Positions 35,704 to 48,200 of a stretch of 64,000 nt of DNA are shown piece by piece. The position numbers and the translations under genes were made by a program. The stretch's first letter is position 1; every line of letters starts with the position of its first letter. The notes under the pieces were generated by a model. The model was not told the origin of the DNA and ran no database searches. It worked only from the letters and a program-made list of their open reading frames with translations. The stretch is from Coniochaeta sp. PMI_546 (taxonomy: Eukaryota; Ascomycota; Sordariomycetes; Coniochaetales; Coniochaetaceae): NCBI GenBank assembly GCA_021432605.1, contig MU271144.1:1484606-1548605 (forward strand), read 5' to 3'.

Positions 35704-37599
35704 ATGCCGCCAACACTGGACCTCTCGCGGACGAGACATTCTAAGATGATCGTCTCTCCGCCGCGAATAAACCTCCGCAGAGCGGCTTCCTATAACAACG
35801 ACAGAGGCCCACTATCATCAACGTCGTCCCGCTTCAACTTCAACCATCTTCTCTTCTCACCGCCGCCGTCGCCCGGTCTTCCCGCGTTAGTTAAGAGAAC
35901 TCGGAAGCCTTCCGGCAACCTCGCCAACTTCGTGCGGCCCAGTAGGGTGATGCGGTTCTTAGGATGGGCCATTTTCTTTTCAAGTTTCTTCTTCCTAATC
36001 CGGTTGGTCGTAGGAGGACCACACGGCATCCCGATACTCAGCTGGTCATCACATTCCCAAGATGATTATGAGATGGTGAGCGGAGATGACCTGCCCGACT
36101 TCCCCACCCCGGTGGTCGTTACAGACAAGAGGGGCAGGACAAAATGGACTGTGTCCATCCCACCAAGCTACGACTTCCCATTGTCCGCAAAGCAATACTC
36201 GGACATATGCGCCAAGTGCCGAGAGGTATCTGCCCGGGTCCAGGCGCTGCGCTCCAACAGCCGCGGACTTCCGCAGACGATTCTGGCCTTGGGCTCACAT
36301 TCGGAATCGCAGGACCGGCAGTTCATTGACGTGCGCGAAGCAGAGAAGGAAGGCCTGCTCGGCGGGTGGACAGTGAAGCTCAGCAAGGTCGGGAAGCAGA
36401 GACTGGAAGGCAACATAGTCGGAGAGAGCAAGGGCGCTCTACTGGAGAAGCCCGTCTGCCAGCAGAGCATGACGTTTGTCTTGGAGTCTGATGATGTTGG
36501 GCTAGGGAAGACGATGATGCTGCTGTGGGTAGCATACGGAATCGCACAGGACGAGGGCCGGTCATTCTTCATCGACGACTCGCGGTGGGCGTACGGCGAC
36601 TACACGGCCATCTTCCAACCTCCTCCGGTCCAGGCATGCCGGCCGCCGCCTCGGAACGAGATGATCCCATGTCCCCGCCAGGCACGCCATCTGATCGTGT
36701 CGTCCTCAACGGTAGCCGAACTACTGGGAGACTTCGGCGACCTCGCCATCTCCGAGACGACACCCGAGGCCTCGACGCAGAAGACCATGTTTCTCCTCGC
36801 CCGGCAGGGCCACGACGCCCTCTTCCGGCTCAACCGAGAAGACGGCGATTACGTCGAGTCGCGGTCGCGAGAGCTGCTGGCCAGGCGGATCACGCCGCGG
36901 TCCAAGGGCGCGCAGAACGGCCTGGCGATCGGGGTCCACGTGCGCCGCGGCGACCGGCACCCGCTCGAGTACCAGTACCGCGACAGCTACATCCCGACCA
37001 ACACGTACGCCGAGACGGCGCGCGAGCTGCTCGAGAAGCGCTTCGACCGCTCCGGCCCGCAGCACGGGGGCGAGGACGGGGCCGCGAAGCAGCACTCCTT
37101 TGTCGTCCTGGCCTCGGACGACCCGACCGTGTACGAGGCGGACGAGTTCCGCTCCGGCGGCGGGGCGTCGGCCGCCGCCGCCGTCCTCCGGGCGCAGGAG
37201 CGCATCAAGCTGGCCTCCAAGGCGGCCATCCAGCGGGCCCAGCCCGACAAGCACGTTATGCGCAAGTTTGTCGACGAGACCTTTGGGTGGGAGGGCGGCT
37301 TCTTCGCGCCCATGTTCAAGCACCTGGGGTCGAGCGCGGCGGGGGCCGGTGCGGAGGCGGGAGGGAAGAGGGGCCCCGCGGGTGCGAGCGCCGAGGCGAT
37401 GCGGCTTAGGAGCCTGGTCGGCCGGGCGTACGTGATGGATCTTGCTGTCCTGGCGGAGGTGAGCGATGTGGTGGTCTGCACGGTCAGTGCGACGGGTTGC
37501 AGGCTGCTGGCGGTGATGATGGGGTGGGAGAGTGCGATGGAGGCGGGGAACTGGGTGAATGTCGATGGACGTTATCGCTGGACCGGCGTTGAGCTCTGA
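35704..37599 (+). CDS. GT23/Fut8-like type II membrane protein
   Basis: Single exon, 631 residues. A basic Ser/Pro-rich cytosolic tail is followed by one membrane span (about 82-103, WAIFFSSFFFLIRLVV) and a large lumenal part. The C-terminal half looks like the alpha-1,6-fucosyltransferase fold: IGVHVRRGDRHPLEY (about 410), VLASDDPTVYEADEF, then LVGRAYVMDLAVLAEVSDVV and TVSATGCRLLAVMMGWE. These line up with the HVRRTDK, ATDDP and LDIHFLSQADFLVCTFSS blocks of Fut8. Many filamentous fungi lack core fucosylation, so substrate and even activity are open. A second in-frame ATG at 35746 could also serve as start. Confidence 0.75.
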   Translation: MPPTLDLSRTRHSKMIVSPPRINLRRAASYNNDRGPLSSTSSRFNFNHLLFSPPPSPGLPALVKRTRKPSGNLANFVRPSRVMRFLGWAIFFSSFFFLIRLVVGGPHGIPILSWSSHSQDDYEMVSGDDLPDFPTPVVVTDKRGRTKWTVSIPPSYDFPLSAKQYSDICAKCREVSARVQALRSNSRGLPQTILALGSHSESQDRQFIDVREAEKEGLLGGWTVKLSKVGKQRLEGNIVGESKGALLEKPVCQQSMTFVLESDDVGLGKTMMLLWVAYGIAQDEGRSFFIDDSRWAYGDYTAIFQPPPVQACRPPPRNEMIPCPRQARHLIVSSSTVAELLGDFGDLAISETTPEASTQKTMFLLARQGHDALFRLNREDGDYVESRSRELLARRITPRSKGAQNGLAIGVHVRRGDRHPLEYQYRDSYIPTNTYAETARELLEKRFDRSGPQHGGEDGAAKQHSFVVLASDDPTVYEADEFRSGGGASAAAAVLRAQERIKLASKAAIQRAQPDKHVMRKFVDETFGWEGGFFAPMFKHLGSSAAGAGAEAGGKRGPAGASAEAMRLRSLVGRAYVMDLAVLAEVSDVVVCTVSATGCRLLAVMMGWESAMEAGNWVNVDGRYRWTGVEL

Positions 37600-38870
37600 T
37601 CGCTCTCCGCAGGGGAGGGGTTGGCTTTCGCTTTTCTTTTTTCCACTCTTGTTGTTACTTTTCTGGTTCATGATTCGTGTTCGCATTCGCTCATCTGGAT
37701 GATGAAGTCGGTGCGTCTTTTCACTTTCCTTCCATCTCTTGTCGTTACAGCATCTTCGGTTGGCGCATTGGGACGGCGTATTCGGCGGCCTGAGAGGGGG
37801 GAATGGGGTTCTTGAAACGGGGGCCTTTATGAATGATACCACATGCAGAGGCCACACTTGGTCCTTTTCTATGTTCATGTGGTAGGCAGCATTTGCACAT
37901 CTAAGGAAGGCCACCACGCTCGCTTGCTCGGAAGGGCACTGTAAATAAATACATCTGCTAAAATCAGTAACGTCTGACGCTCAGATTGCTGTCTATTACA
38001 GTTGTCAGTGGCGCTGTTTTCAACTATGTTTGCCAACTCTGGCCTGTGTATGCTTCGTAGAGTGAAGACGGCTTCCGTCAAGGTCTTGCGTGTGCAAACC
38101 TGGAATGATATGGTATGTACAGGATGTAGGGGAGATGCGCGTCTTCTCTACGCCATAGAAGACAGCGCGATTGCAGAAGGAGAGTTCTCAGATAGAGTTC
38201 TTAGAAAGGGGCCAACTTGGTGGTTAGATCTCGAGCGAGTAGACTCTTAAATGGTTGTCGCGTATTCGTTCTCGAATGAAGCATCAAATTCAATCACAAG
38301 GTCCCGCAGTGCCAGTTAAACAAAGCAAGACTTGTTGAACTAAGGTACAAGCTAATGTCCGAACTGGGCAGCGTGTGTCGCCGTCGTGTGTCGGCCCGTC
38401 GAGTCGTGTCGTGCGAGGCTCAGACGAGGCGAATCTTAAAGTCGTCCGTCGTCATCACAGAATTGCATACTATGCCCAAAACCGAGTACGAAAATGGCAC
38501 CATGATAACGCCCGATAAGCATCGCGGAAGGAGCCTGTGGTGGGGCGGGAATCTGGAATCTGGCTTGGGGGAATTCTGGCAGGAGGCACCACTGGGAGCA
38601 ACCAGCGAATCCGAATACGACAGTGCTGCTGCTAACTGGCCAAGACCCTTGTCAGTTGGAGGCATTGACGAATGAACCGGCAGCAATTGGTACAGTGTGG
38701 TAAAGCTTGGCACTCAGGGACAAAATATTCTATGGTACCACAGTACACTACTCGTACAACTTAGAGGACGGACCCCTGCCACATCGTCCCATTCCACTCA
38801 GTCTTTTTTTTTCTCCTTCTTGATTGCTCTCCTTTCCATGCACGTAACGTACAGTGTGTGGTAAAGATAC

Positions 38871-38892
38871 GTACCTTACCATAGTACCTTAG
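38871..38892. repeat. ACCTTA-type short repeat
   Basis: GTACCTTACC followed by AGTACCTTAGG, about 180-200 bases upstream of cyp51. Same motif class as the islands at 20534, 47451 and 61517. Confidence 0.5.
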
Positions 38893-38954
38893 GCACTGCT
38901 CAACGCGGAAACTTTGGCTGGCCGGTACGCCACCACACCGCTATCACCGCGATT

Positions 38955-38961
38955 TTATATA
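38955..38961 (+). promoter_or_regulatory. TATA box candidate of cyp51
   Basis: TTATATA within GATTTTATATACC about 110 bases upstream of the start codon, followed by a C/T-rich stretch typical of fungal start sites. The nearby ATCACCGCG partly resembles the sterol regulatory element ATCANNCCAC, which is weak support. Confidence 0.4.
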
Positions 38962-39069
38962 CCTTCATTCCCTTCCCCCCCTTACCACACTCTTTTTTGA
39001 CCACCATCTTTCGGCTCGGTACGAATCCTACGTGATTCCTCACTCCGTTCGTCAACACTCGGAAAAACC

Positions 39070-40797
<1,728 letters not shown>

Positions 40798-41419
40798 GAG
40801 TGATGGCGAGCGATGCTTTGGATCCTCGCGGAATAAGCGGAGCCGGGCGGTTCTTGTACATATATTGATCTCTAATGACCCTATAGACCAGAAGGTGCTA
40901 TCAGACTAGATAGACCAGGACACACACACACCTGGCTAATATTTAATAATGCGATCCAGAAAAATGAAAAATGAGCGTTCTAGACCTTGTCTGGAGGTCG
41001 ATCTGATGCTTTTTTTGAAGATGCTTTGGGGGCCGAAGCTCTCTCTATGAAGCCCGAGGATGACGTGAACACCTGATTTGGCAACTCGGCCGCGACCACC
41101 AGTCCAACTGACGTACTCCGCCCGGCATACCTATTGTTCTCGACGCCTTTACGACGAATACGCAATCAATGGAACCATGGTAAGGCACACCCACGGAACA
41201 ATATACATCAAAGGCCTTGGACACAGTATTCGGATGAAATCGGTCTAGGGTGAAACACTTGCCAGGTTTCCCTCCGTAGAAAGAGCGTCTAGATCCAAAC
41301 TTGGGGCCAAACTTGCAACTTTTTAAACTTACAACTCTACGCCAAGCATCACGATTCATTTTCCCCATCTCATAGAACCCCAGACACATCCGTACCCGCA
41401 TCATTTATCTACAACCACA
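40798..41419. other. Intergenic region, cyp51 3' flank and promoter of the DUF3074 gene
   Basis: About 0.6 kb with a short CA repeat (ACACACACAC near 40920). No gene seen. Confidence 0.5.
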
Positions 41420-42484
41420 ATGTCAACAGACCCCTCATTCGGCCCCTTGGTCCGCCTCTGGGGCATCAGACGCGCCCAACTCCCACCCCACCCGGCATCC
41501 CCGGAGCTCCTAACACCCTTCCTCACCTCCCTCCTCCAAGAAGCCCTCCCCTTCGTGGACTCCGTCTCGCCCAAATCCCCCCCCTCCCCCCAATCCTCAT
41601 CACCATGGAAACATAAATCCACCAAATCCTTCCCCACCTCAGCAGCGCCCATCCGTCTTCTCGAGCGGCGCATCCCCGCCTCCCACCTCGCCCCAGCCGC
41701 GGCCTCGCTCGCGCCCCCTCCGCCCGCCGTCCGGGACGAGGTCTGGGCGTGCCGCGTCTCCGTCCACCGGGACGCGGCCGCCGACGGCACGGCCTCGTGG
41801 GCCGAGTTCCGGCACGCCATCAAGGAGGCCCACGCCGAGAGCGAGGAGGCCTTCACGCCCACCGTCGTGGCGGCCCGGGAGGCCCTGGCCTGGGACTGCG
41901 GCCGGGTCCCGCCCGTCCGTAGCCGTGGGGAGGCATGGGGAGCGTTCACGCTGCGCGTCGAGGAGGTGCGCCACGCCGTCGGCCGGCCGGTGCTGAGGGA
42001 CAGGGTCTTCCCGGTGCTGCAGATGACGGCTTCTGTTCTGGGCGAGGCTGGGGAGGAAGGGGACGAGTTCGTGGTGGTTAGTGTGACGGTGGCGGATTTT
42101 GGTGGGGCGGCTGAGGCGGTGCATGCGAGGGGCGAAGGGGTGGTTGTTGGTTCCTATGCGAGCGTGGAGAGGGTTAGGAAGGTCGAGGGAGGGGACATCG
42201 AGTGGATTATGGCTACGGCGAGTGATGCGCGGGGGGTGCTGCCTATGTGGGTGCAGACTAGGGCTGTGCCGGGACAGATTGCGAAGGATGTCGGGCTGTT
42301 TCTGGGGTGGGTTAAGGAGGAGAGGAGGAAGGGGAAAGGTGCCGCGAGGGAGACTGGGAATGGTGCGAGTGAACAGCCCGGGGCGGTTGATGCATCTGCG
42401 CATGGGAACGTGGAGACGGTGGTCGCTCGGGAACAGAAGGCCTTGCGGAAAGGTATGGGCGCGGCCGGGGCTAGTCTACAGTAG
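41420..42484 (+). CDS. DUF3074 (START-like) protein
   Basis: Single exon, 354 residues. It starts MSTDPSFGPLVRLWGIRRAQLP and matches the fungal DUF3074 pattern: DEVWACRVSVHRDAA, WAEFRHAIKEAHAESEEAFTP, FVVVSVTVADF, IEWIMATASDARGVLPMWVQ and VPGQIAKDVGLFLGW. DUF3074 belongs to the START/Bet v1-like fold, so lipid or small hydrophobic ligand binding is possible; the ligand is unknown. No signal peptide or membrane segment. The C-terminal 60 residues are low-complexity. Codon use is strongly C-biased in the first half. It converges on the dpp3 gene. Confidence 0.8.
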   Translation: MSTDPSFGPLVRLWGIRRAQLPPHPASPELLTPFLTSLLQEALPFVDSVSPKSPPSPQSSSPWKHKSTKSFPTSAAPIRLLERRIPASHLAPAAASLAPPPPAVRDEVWACRVSVHRDAAADGTASWAEFRHAIKEAHAESEEAFTPTVVAAREALAWDCGRVPPVRSRGEAWGAFTLRVEEVRHAVGRPVLRDRVFPVLQMTASVLGEAGEEGDEFVVVSVTVADFGGAAEAVHARGEGVVVGSYASVERVRKVEGGDIEWIMATASDARGVLPMWVQTRAVPGQIAKDVGLFLGWVKEERRKGKGAARETGNGASEQPGAVDASAHGNVETVVAREQKALRKGMGAAGASLQ

Positions 42485-42696
42485 AGAGCCGCATGCGAGA
42501 CGATACTAGAGACCAAATGAATCGGCGAGTCGCTATTGTGAGAGAGGAAGCATCTCATTTCACGCATAGATCTACAACAACAAGCATTCTAAGAAAGCTT
42601 CTAGGCTGTATATATCTTATGCATCGTCACTCCACATCGCTCCGAGAACGCCTTGCTCTTTGCCATGCCTCGTCGAATTGGTTTCTGAACCACGGA

Positions 42697-45221
42697 TCAC
42701 GCGTCATAACGGTCGGCCCAGCTCTGGATGATGCCCTCGAGTGTGGGCTCGTACTGCTGGCACGTCACCTTACCGGTAGCTTCATCCAGGTATGTGTTGG
42801 CCTGGACAAACACCTTTCTGGGCTGCTTCTTCTGGAGCACCACGTTCCGGACCTTGGTACCCCAGAACTCGAGTCCGACATTGGACATGTCGAGGAAGTA
42901 CTTGGCGCCTGCTTCCACGTCCGCCGTGGACTTGTAGACATGGAGCTTTTGAAGGAATTTGCCAACGGCTGTCCGCAAAACAAGAAAGAAACAAGTCAGC
43001 CATGAGCCTCCTCAGTTAGTAGTAGGCTTTCACCTACCTTCGCGTCCACTAGTCAGGATCTTAGACCGGTCCAGGTTGATCGTCAGGTCTGACAGATCCT
43101 CCTCCTCGTAATCCAGTTTGCAAAAGTCATTTCCAGCTTCCAGGAAACACTTGTTTGAGTCAGCAGAGGCAACACAATAGAGCTTCACTGGTTACAAACC
43201 TTCAGGATGGCAAACCGCGCCTGGCAATGAGGTTGCCCCCACTTTTGGCTCTTGGGATCCCACAGCTCGACAGAGGCCAGCCCTGCTCTGGCCATGCTCA
43301 GATATGAAGCATAGAGCACATCACCTGCTTCGCCATCCATATCCACTTCACCGTTTCCGAAGCCAAAAATCTTGAGAGCGGGAAATTCACAGCTCAGATA
43401 CATGGCGACAAGCTCCGCCCGACATTCCTATTTGTTCACGTCAGGGAACCGTTTACCTACCCCCAAGTAGAAGTGGATAGGCCTACCTCATATGCACCAG
43501 CTAAACCACCGAACACAGAGCCCCACGTTTGTCCGGGCTTGTACCATGTCGTAACGGGCGCATTGGTCAACGGGCTTATAGGAGGATTCTTGGGGTCAAA
43601 GTTGAATTCGCCCGGCGCCGTCTCCTGAAGGAGCTTGCCACATCCGTGGCCGGTAAGTTCGTGGAGGCCAACCTGAACCTCAAATGACGGGTCCCTGTAC
43701 TTCTGATAGACAGCCATATCACTGTCCTTGATGAAAGGGATCTTCTCGTCGGGGGCCTTGGCGTTCAACACGTTACCCAAACTGACGTTTTTGAAACCAA
43801 AATTTTGGCGTATGTCATCGAAATTGGGAATATTTATGCCGGCCGGGATACCAGATCCGCAAAAGCTAAGCACCTCGAGAGACGTGAAATCCGGGGACAA
43901 GAACTTGTCCTTCTCAAAATCTTGGGCCCACGGCAGCAGCGGGATCAGAGAGGGGGCAGATGCAACGAGTTCCCCAAAGGCACGTGTCCTCTCCTTGTTA
44001 ACAACAGCCGCAAACCCCTCCCATTCACCTCTGATGCCGGCCGGATCACGGTAGGTCTCGATGAATCCAATGTTGCATTCGACCATCGGGCCTTGGTCGC
44101 GGATCCAATATTTCTGACTATCCTTGAAGGCCAGCAGAGAACCTTCATCGAACGACTTGGCGTAGGCGAGGTGCATCTTCTGCTGGTTCTCGTTTTCGGC
44201 GTTCTCAGCAGCCTTGCGGATATTGGCCGCGATGGCCGCCATCTCCTTGCTGTGATCGCCATAGACCAGCTTTATAGTCTTTGACTGCAGAGGACCTTCA
44301 GAAACCTGGTACTCGACGTCTTTGCCAATATCGCCGCCTTCGCTAGGCGGGGTCGTCTTCGCGGAGGCGATCAAGATCTCAAACACACCATCTTTGGTCT
44401 TGCGAAGTCTTGTATTCTCCGGAAGAAGGCCCTTCTCTTGCATCCACGACGCCACAGCGCTGATCTCGTCCTTGGTGATATCCGGAGAGTCTGGATAGTA
44501 AGTAGTCATGTGTCCGTCGTCCGTGAAGCCCAGGTGCAGAAGACCCTGCTTGTCGGCCGAGGTGATGGCTCCATTCGTGGCGGCGTAATGGCGCTCAGCT
44601 TCAGGCGAGGTTTTTGCGAGAGCGGCGAATACCTCCTCACCACATCTAGGGATGAACTTGGCGTCACCGAAGCTCTTGTAGTTGCCTGCGTTACCTAGGA
44701 ACTGCGCAGCATACTGAAGGACAGCGGCAAGATCGGCTTCACTTATGCCAGCCTTCTCCGCGAGAGCCTTCCAGTCGCCTCCACTGGCTTTGTGAAGCGC
44801 AATGATGAAATCGTAGATGTGCTCCGACTCGGGGCTCACTTGACGCAAGACGATCCTGTTACCAGCAAAAGAAGCTCTGCGAGGGTTTTACGATCCGAGT
44901 TAGTAATACTTCCTCGCACACCGTTTGGGCTTGGCTGGACAGTGCTTCGGGACTAGAGGTATACCGGCTGATGAAGTGAGCATAGCGCTGCTGCTTCTCT
45001 GAGAGAGAATCAAAGTGCTTCTTGATCTCGAGCCTCACGACACTCGGAGGTGCATCAGCTAGGTAGCTGCTAAGTTCCTGGGCGTTCATGTTGAAGAGAC
45101 GTCGATGTGAGGGACCACCTATGTGAGAGCTCAATACGCTGGAACTACGAGGACAGAAGATCTTAAGAACAGAACTCAGGCTTCTCAGTCGAAAGGCTCG
45201 AAGTGGGCTGAGAAGGCTCAT
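42697..45221 (-). CDS. dpp3: Dipeptidyl peptidase III (M49 zinc peptidase)
   Basis: Zinc exopeptidase that removes dipeptides from the N-terminus of short peptides. Five exons: 45221-44965, 44876-43487, 43427-43200, 43149-43038 and 42968-42697, giving 752 residues. The M49 zinc motif is HELTGH (His491, Glu492, His496), followed by GCGKLL; the third ligand lies in the EECRAEL motif, which spans the exon 2/3 junction. The first 44 residues (MSLLSPLRAFRLRSLSSVLK...) are Arg/Ser-rich without acid, like a mitochondrial presequence. The internal Met45 (MNAQELSSYL, 45089) is where the yeast-type cytosolic protein begins. The 50-base intron at 43150-43199 is the shortest and its acceptor is ACAAG. 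Confidence 0.92.
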
Positions 45222-48200
45222 TGAAGTGCATGTGCGCCCGCACCTGCCTGATCCAAGCTGGTGAATCGCCCGGGTGCTCCCAGGAGACCGTTAGCAGGCT
45301 GCGCCCCTGCGCCCCACGAGGCGCGTGCGGGGAGCATTCAGCGCACCAGCCACGCAACTTCGATCATAACTGCCCCAAATGGCAGTTGCATTAGCCACAG
45401 GGAGGGGAAGTGTTCTCCAAATGTGTCAAATTGAGGGTCCAGACTTGTCTTATTCAGGAAACCACAAGCGCTCGCAGAGACAGAGAGGTGCCTCTTGAGA
45501 TTGTTGTTACAGACCATATAAGGTATGTATCTATATATCTAGCATTTACCTCTGTTTTTGTTGAAGTGATGTTTCTGCTCTTGCCCTCCCATATGAAAAC
45601 GCACGCTTGAGCGTCAGCCCGGATGGCACTCTCGATTTGGTAATGGAGAGGCTCGACAGTAAGGTGGGGGTCATCAGAGAGGTGTTTGTGTCCCAGGATC
45701 AAGGGGTCGCGCTCAACATAACATGCGACATCACGTCTGATAACCCACACCAACTAATACACAGCCATGACTTCAAAATACCATCTTCGACGTCGTCGCA
45801 GAGATGCAACTATCTTCGAGAGATAAGGATTGCTGATAGCCGACATTTGGGCAGGGATTCTGCGGTCCTCAATTGCGATGTCGGCGATTGTTCATATATA
45901 CGAGAAGCGCCGGTCTGTGAAGTACACATCTATGATTCGCTGCGAGAGCATTGTACGGCATGAATATGGTGGCCCGGAGAGGCCGGTACCCATCAATTTA
46001 GATATGTCGAGCTTGTCGTCAGACAAGTCATATCTTGCGAATGCTCCGTCTCTCAGGACGGTTTTGTGGCAATAGTGTAAATGGAAAGTGCTTGGGAATT
46101 TCGAGACTGTCCATGACATACTGTGGTATATTTTTAGGGCGATTGTCGCCCTGCCTGCCACCACGAAGCAGCCCGGCGTTGATTAGGCAAGGCCAACGCT
46201 TTTCAGGAAGCACTATAGAGGTCTGCATGTTAGCGGCGTATTTCCCGGTTCCAGCACCATCAAAACGACCAGGCATCGAGCTGGGGCACCGACGTTTTCC
46301 AAACACGAGGAACCTGGAAGCTAGGCAGGACGCAGACTAGCCTTGGCTTGCTTGGCTGCAATGCCGCCATGCTGCATGCACGTCAGAACGGAAGCCTGTC
46401 CTTGCCAATGGTTCGCGATCTCGTGATCAAAGAAGGCTTCGGTCTCTGAACTCTGCTGAGACAGGCCGCTCAAGCATAAGAAGCGTTGAACGATGGAGAA
46501 AGTGCGGTGTCCTTCGACAACTCACGGGCTCAATGGGTGATATTTGCTCCGGCACTATGAGACATTACTTCTCAACTGCCGAGGACTAGCTGCGTCCATG
46601 AATTGACTGGGTCTTGCTACGACGCTCTGATGAGGAGTGAAATGCAACAAGCAATATATTTTCTGCCTTGTCAGCCATTGCATCGCAAAATGCCGCTCGA
46701 GTATACCGGGTAAGGTCATACAAGAGTGGGATATCATGTAGGTGACATCGGATACGGCAAAGTGTCGAAACGCCCCATGCACAATTGGTTTTGTCACTCA
46801 TTAGTCGCAGGACCTACATAGTAGATGAGGAAATTCAGGTCACCAACGAGTATCCGTACCTACACTACAATGCCTTCATTAGCGATGGCCCGCAGAGACG
46901 CTTATTCTCCAGAAGTGGGATTAGACTCCAACCATAGAGCGGTGAAGGACACCCTTGGCTCACTTGGGTCTCGTGAAGTGAAGGAATTATACATGTTCCC
47001 AAAAGTCTCTCCGACCCGCCTGGCTGCAGGCAGAGCTTGGGGACGATGTGTTTTATGGACCAAACAAATCGCTTTGATCTGCCTATTCAGAAGTACACAG
47101 CGTCTAGTGTCGTACATGTCCCTGTCCCGGAAGCCGAGCCGAACAGACGGTAATTGCTAAGGTAGCTGGGCGGAGTTGGCGGAGCTGTGCTTTGCGCCTC
47201 GTGACCGAGTCCATGACTCCACGTACCTACAGTACGTACTGTACACGGACAACGGCGGTGCTGGCCGGAACTGGGAATCTCGAGGGATTCTTTCAAAAAC
47301 CGCAGCGGTGTCTGAGTGGCAATTGGCGGATCCGATGACACGGCAACTTGGCCAGGCGGTGCAACGGGTAAATAGCAGAGAAACGGTGTCCGAAAAATGA
47401 CCAAACACATAGTGCAACGTTCTGGAAGTCGTTAACTATGGACTCTGTGAGAGGTAAGGTACCTACGATGCAGGAACACCTCAGTTCTAGCAGATCAACG
47501 TAACGTACTCAAGTAAGAAGCGAATGTCTGATGCTGAGGTAGGTAGGTGCGTTAGGTAAGGTGTTTTGGAATTTTTAGGCGTTGCATAGGTAGCTCTTGC
47601 CGCTTCACCTCAATCCAACACCCTTTTTTACCTATGTTTTTCTTGACGACGACAACTTCCAGGTTCCCCAAGCGCACAACCGCAATGGCCGTCTCGACAC
47701 GATCGTGATCTTCCCGTCGGCTGAGAGGACATTCTGGACAGGAGCTTCAAGACGGGAGTCACCAAGGTAAGGTACCTTAAGGTACCTATCCATCCTCCTT
47801 GTGCCGTCTCTGCGTTTCTTACCATCGGCTACGTGTCGGCATTTGATGTTAAAATGAGATTATCTCAGTTGCCGGACTGCGTTTCCTCATTCACAGTTTC
47901 ATCACGTCTCCTCGTCAAAGCAATTGGGAGCTCGACGTCTTCATCCTTCGACGGCGCCGGAATGTTGCCCCCACGCCGAGCTAGCACCAATTTTCCCGGG
48001 TAGTCCTCTGCGTACCTCGTCGGTCACCATGTACCCTCTCATTTGAGTTTGGTCTCCTCCGCACCTATGCGACCTCCCACATGGTTGGTACTATTATGCA
48101 TCACTGCTCTGGAGTCACGCTTTACTGACCGAAACTCCCTGTCTTCGCGAACGTTCCGCTTTGTCACTGGCTTCTACTTGTTCCTTCTCTCACCGGCCTG

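Larger units (their letters stand above)
37600..39069. other. Intergenic region with cyp51 promoter
   Basis: About 1.5 kb. Near 38371-38420 is a GTCG/GTGTCG-rich stretch. An ACCTTA cluster lies at 38871-38892 and a TATATA box at about 38955-38961. No gene seen. Confidence 0.5.

Noticed and set aside
38941-38952. ATCACCGCG as a sterol regulatory element of cyp51
   Set aside because: It only partly matches ATCANNCCAC; too weak to list as a site of its own.
45607-45963. 118-codon frame in the 45-49 kb gene-poor region
   Set aside because: Composition looks random, there are no known motifs, and competing frames overlap on both strands.
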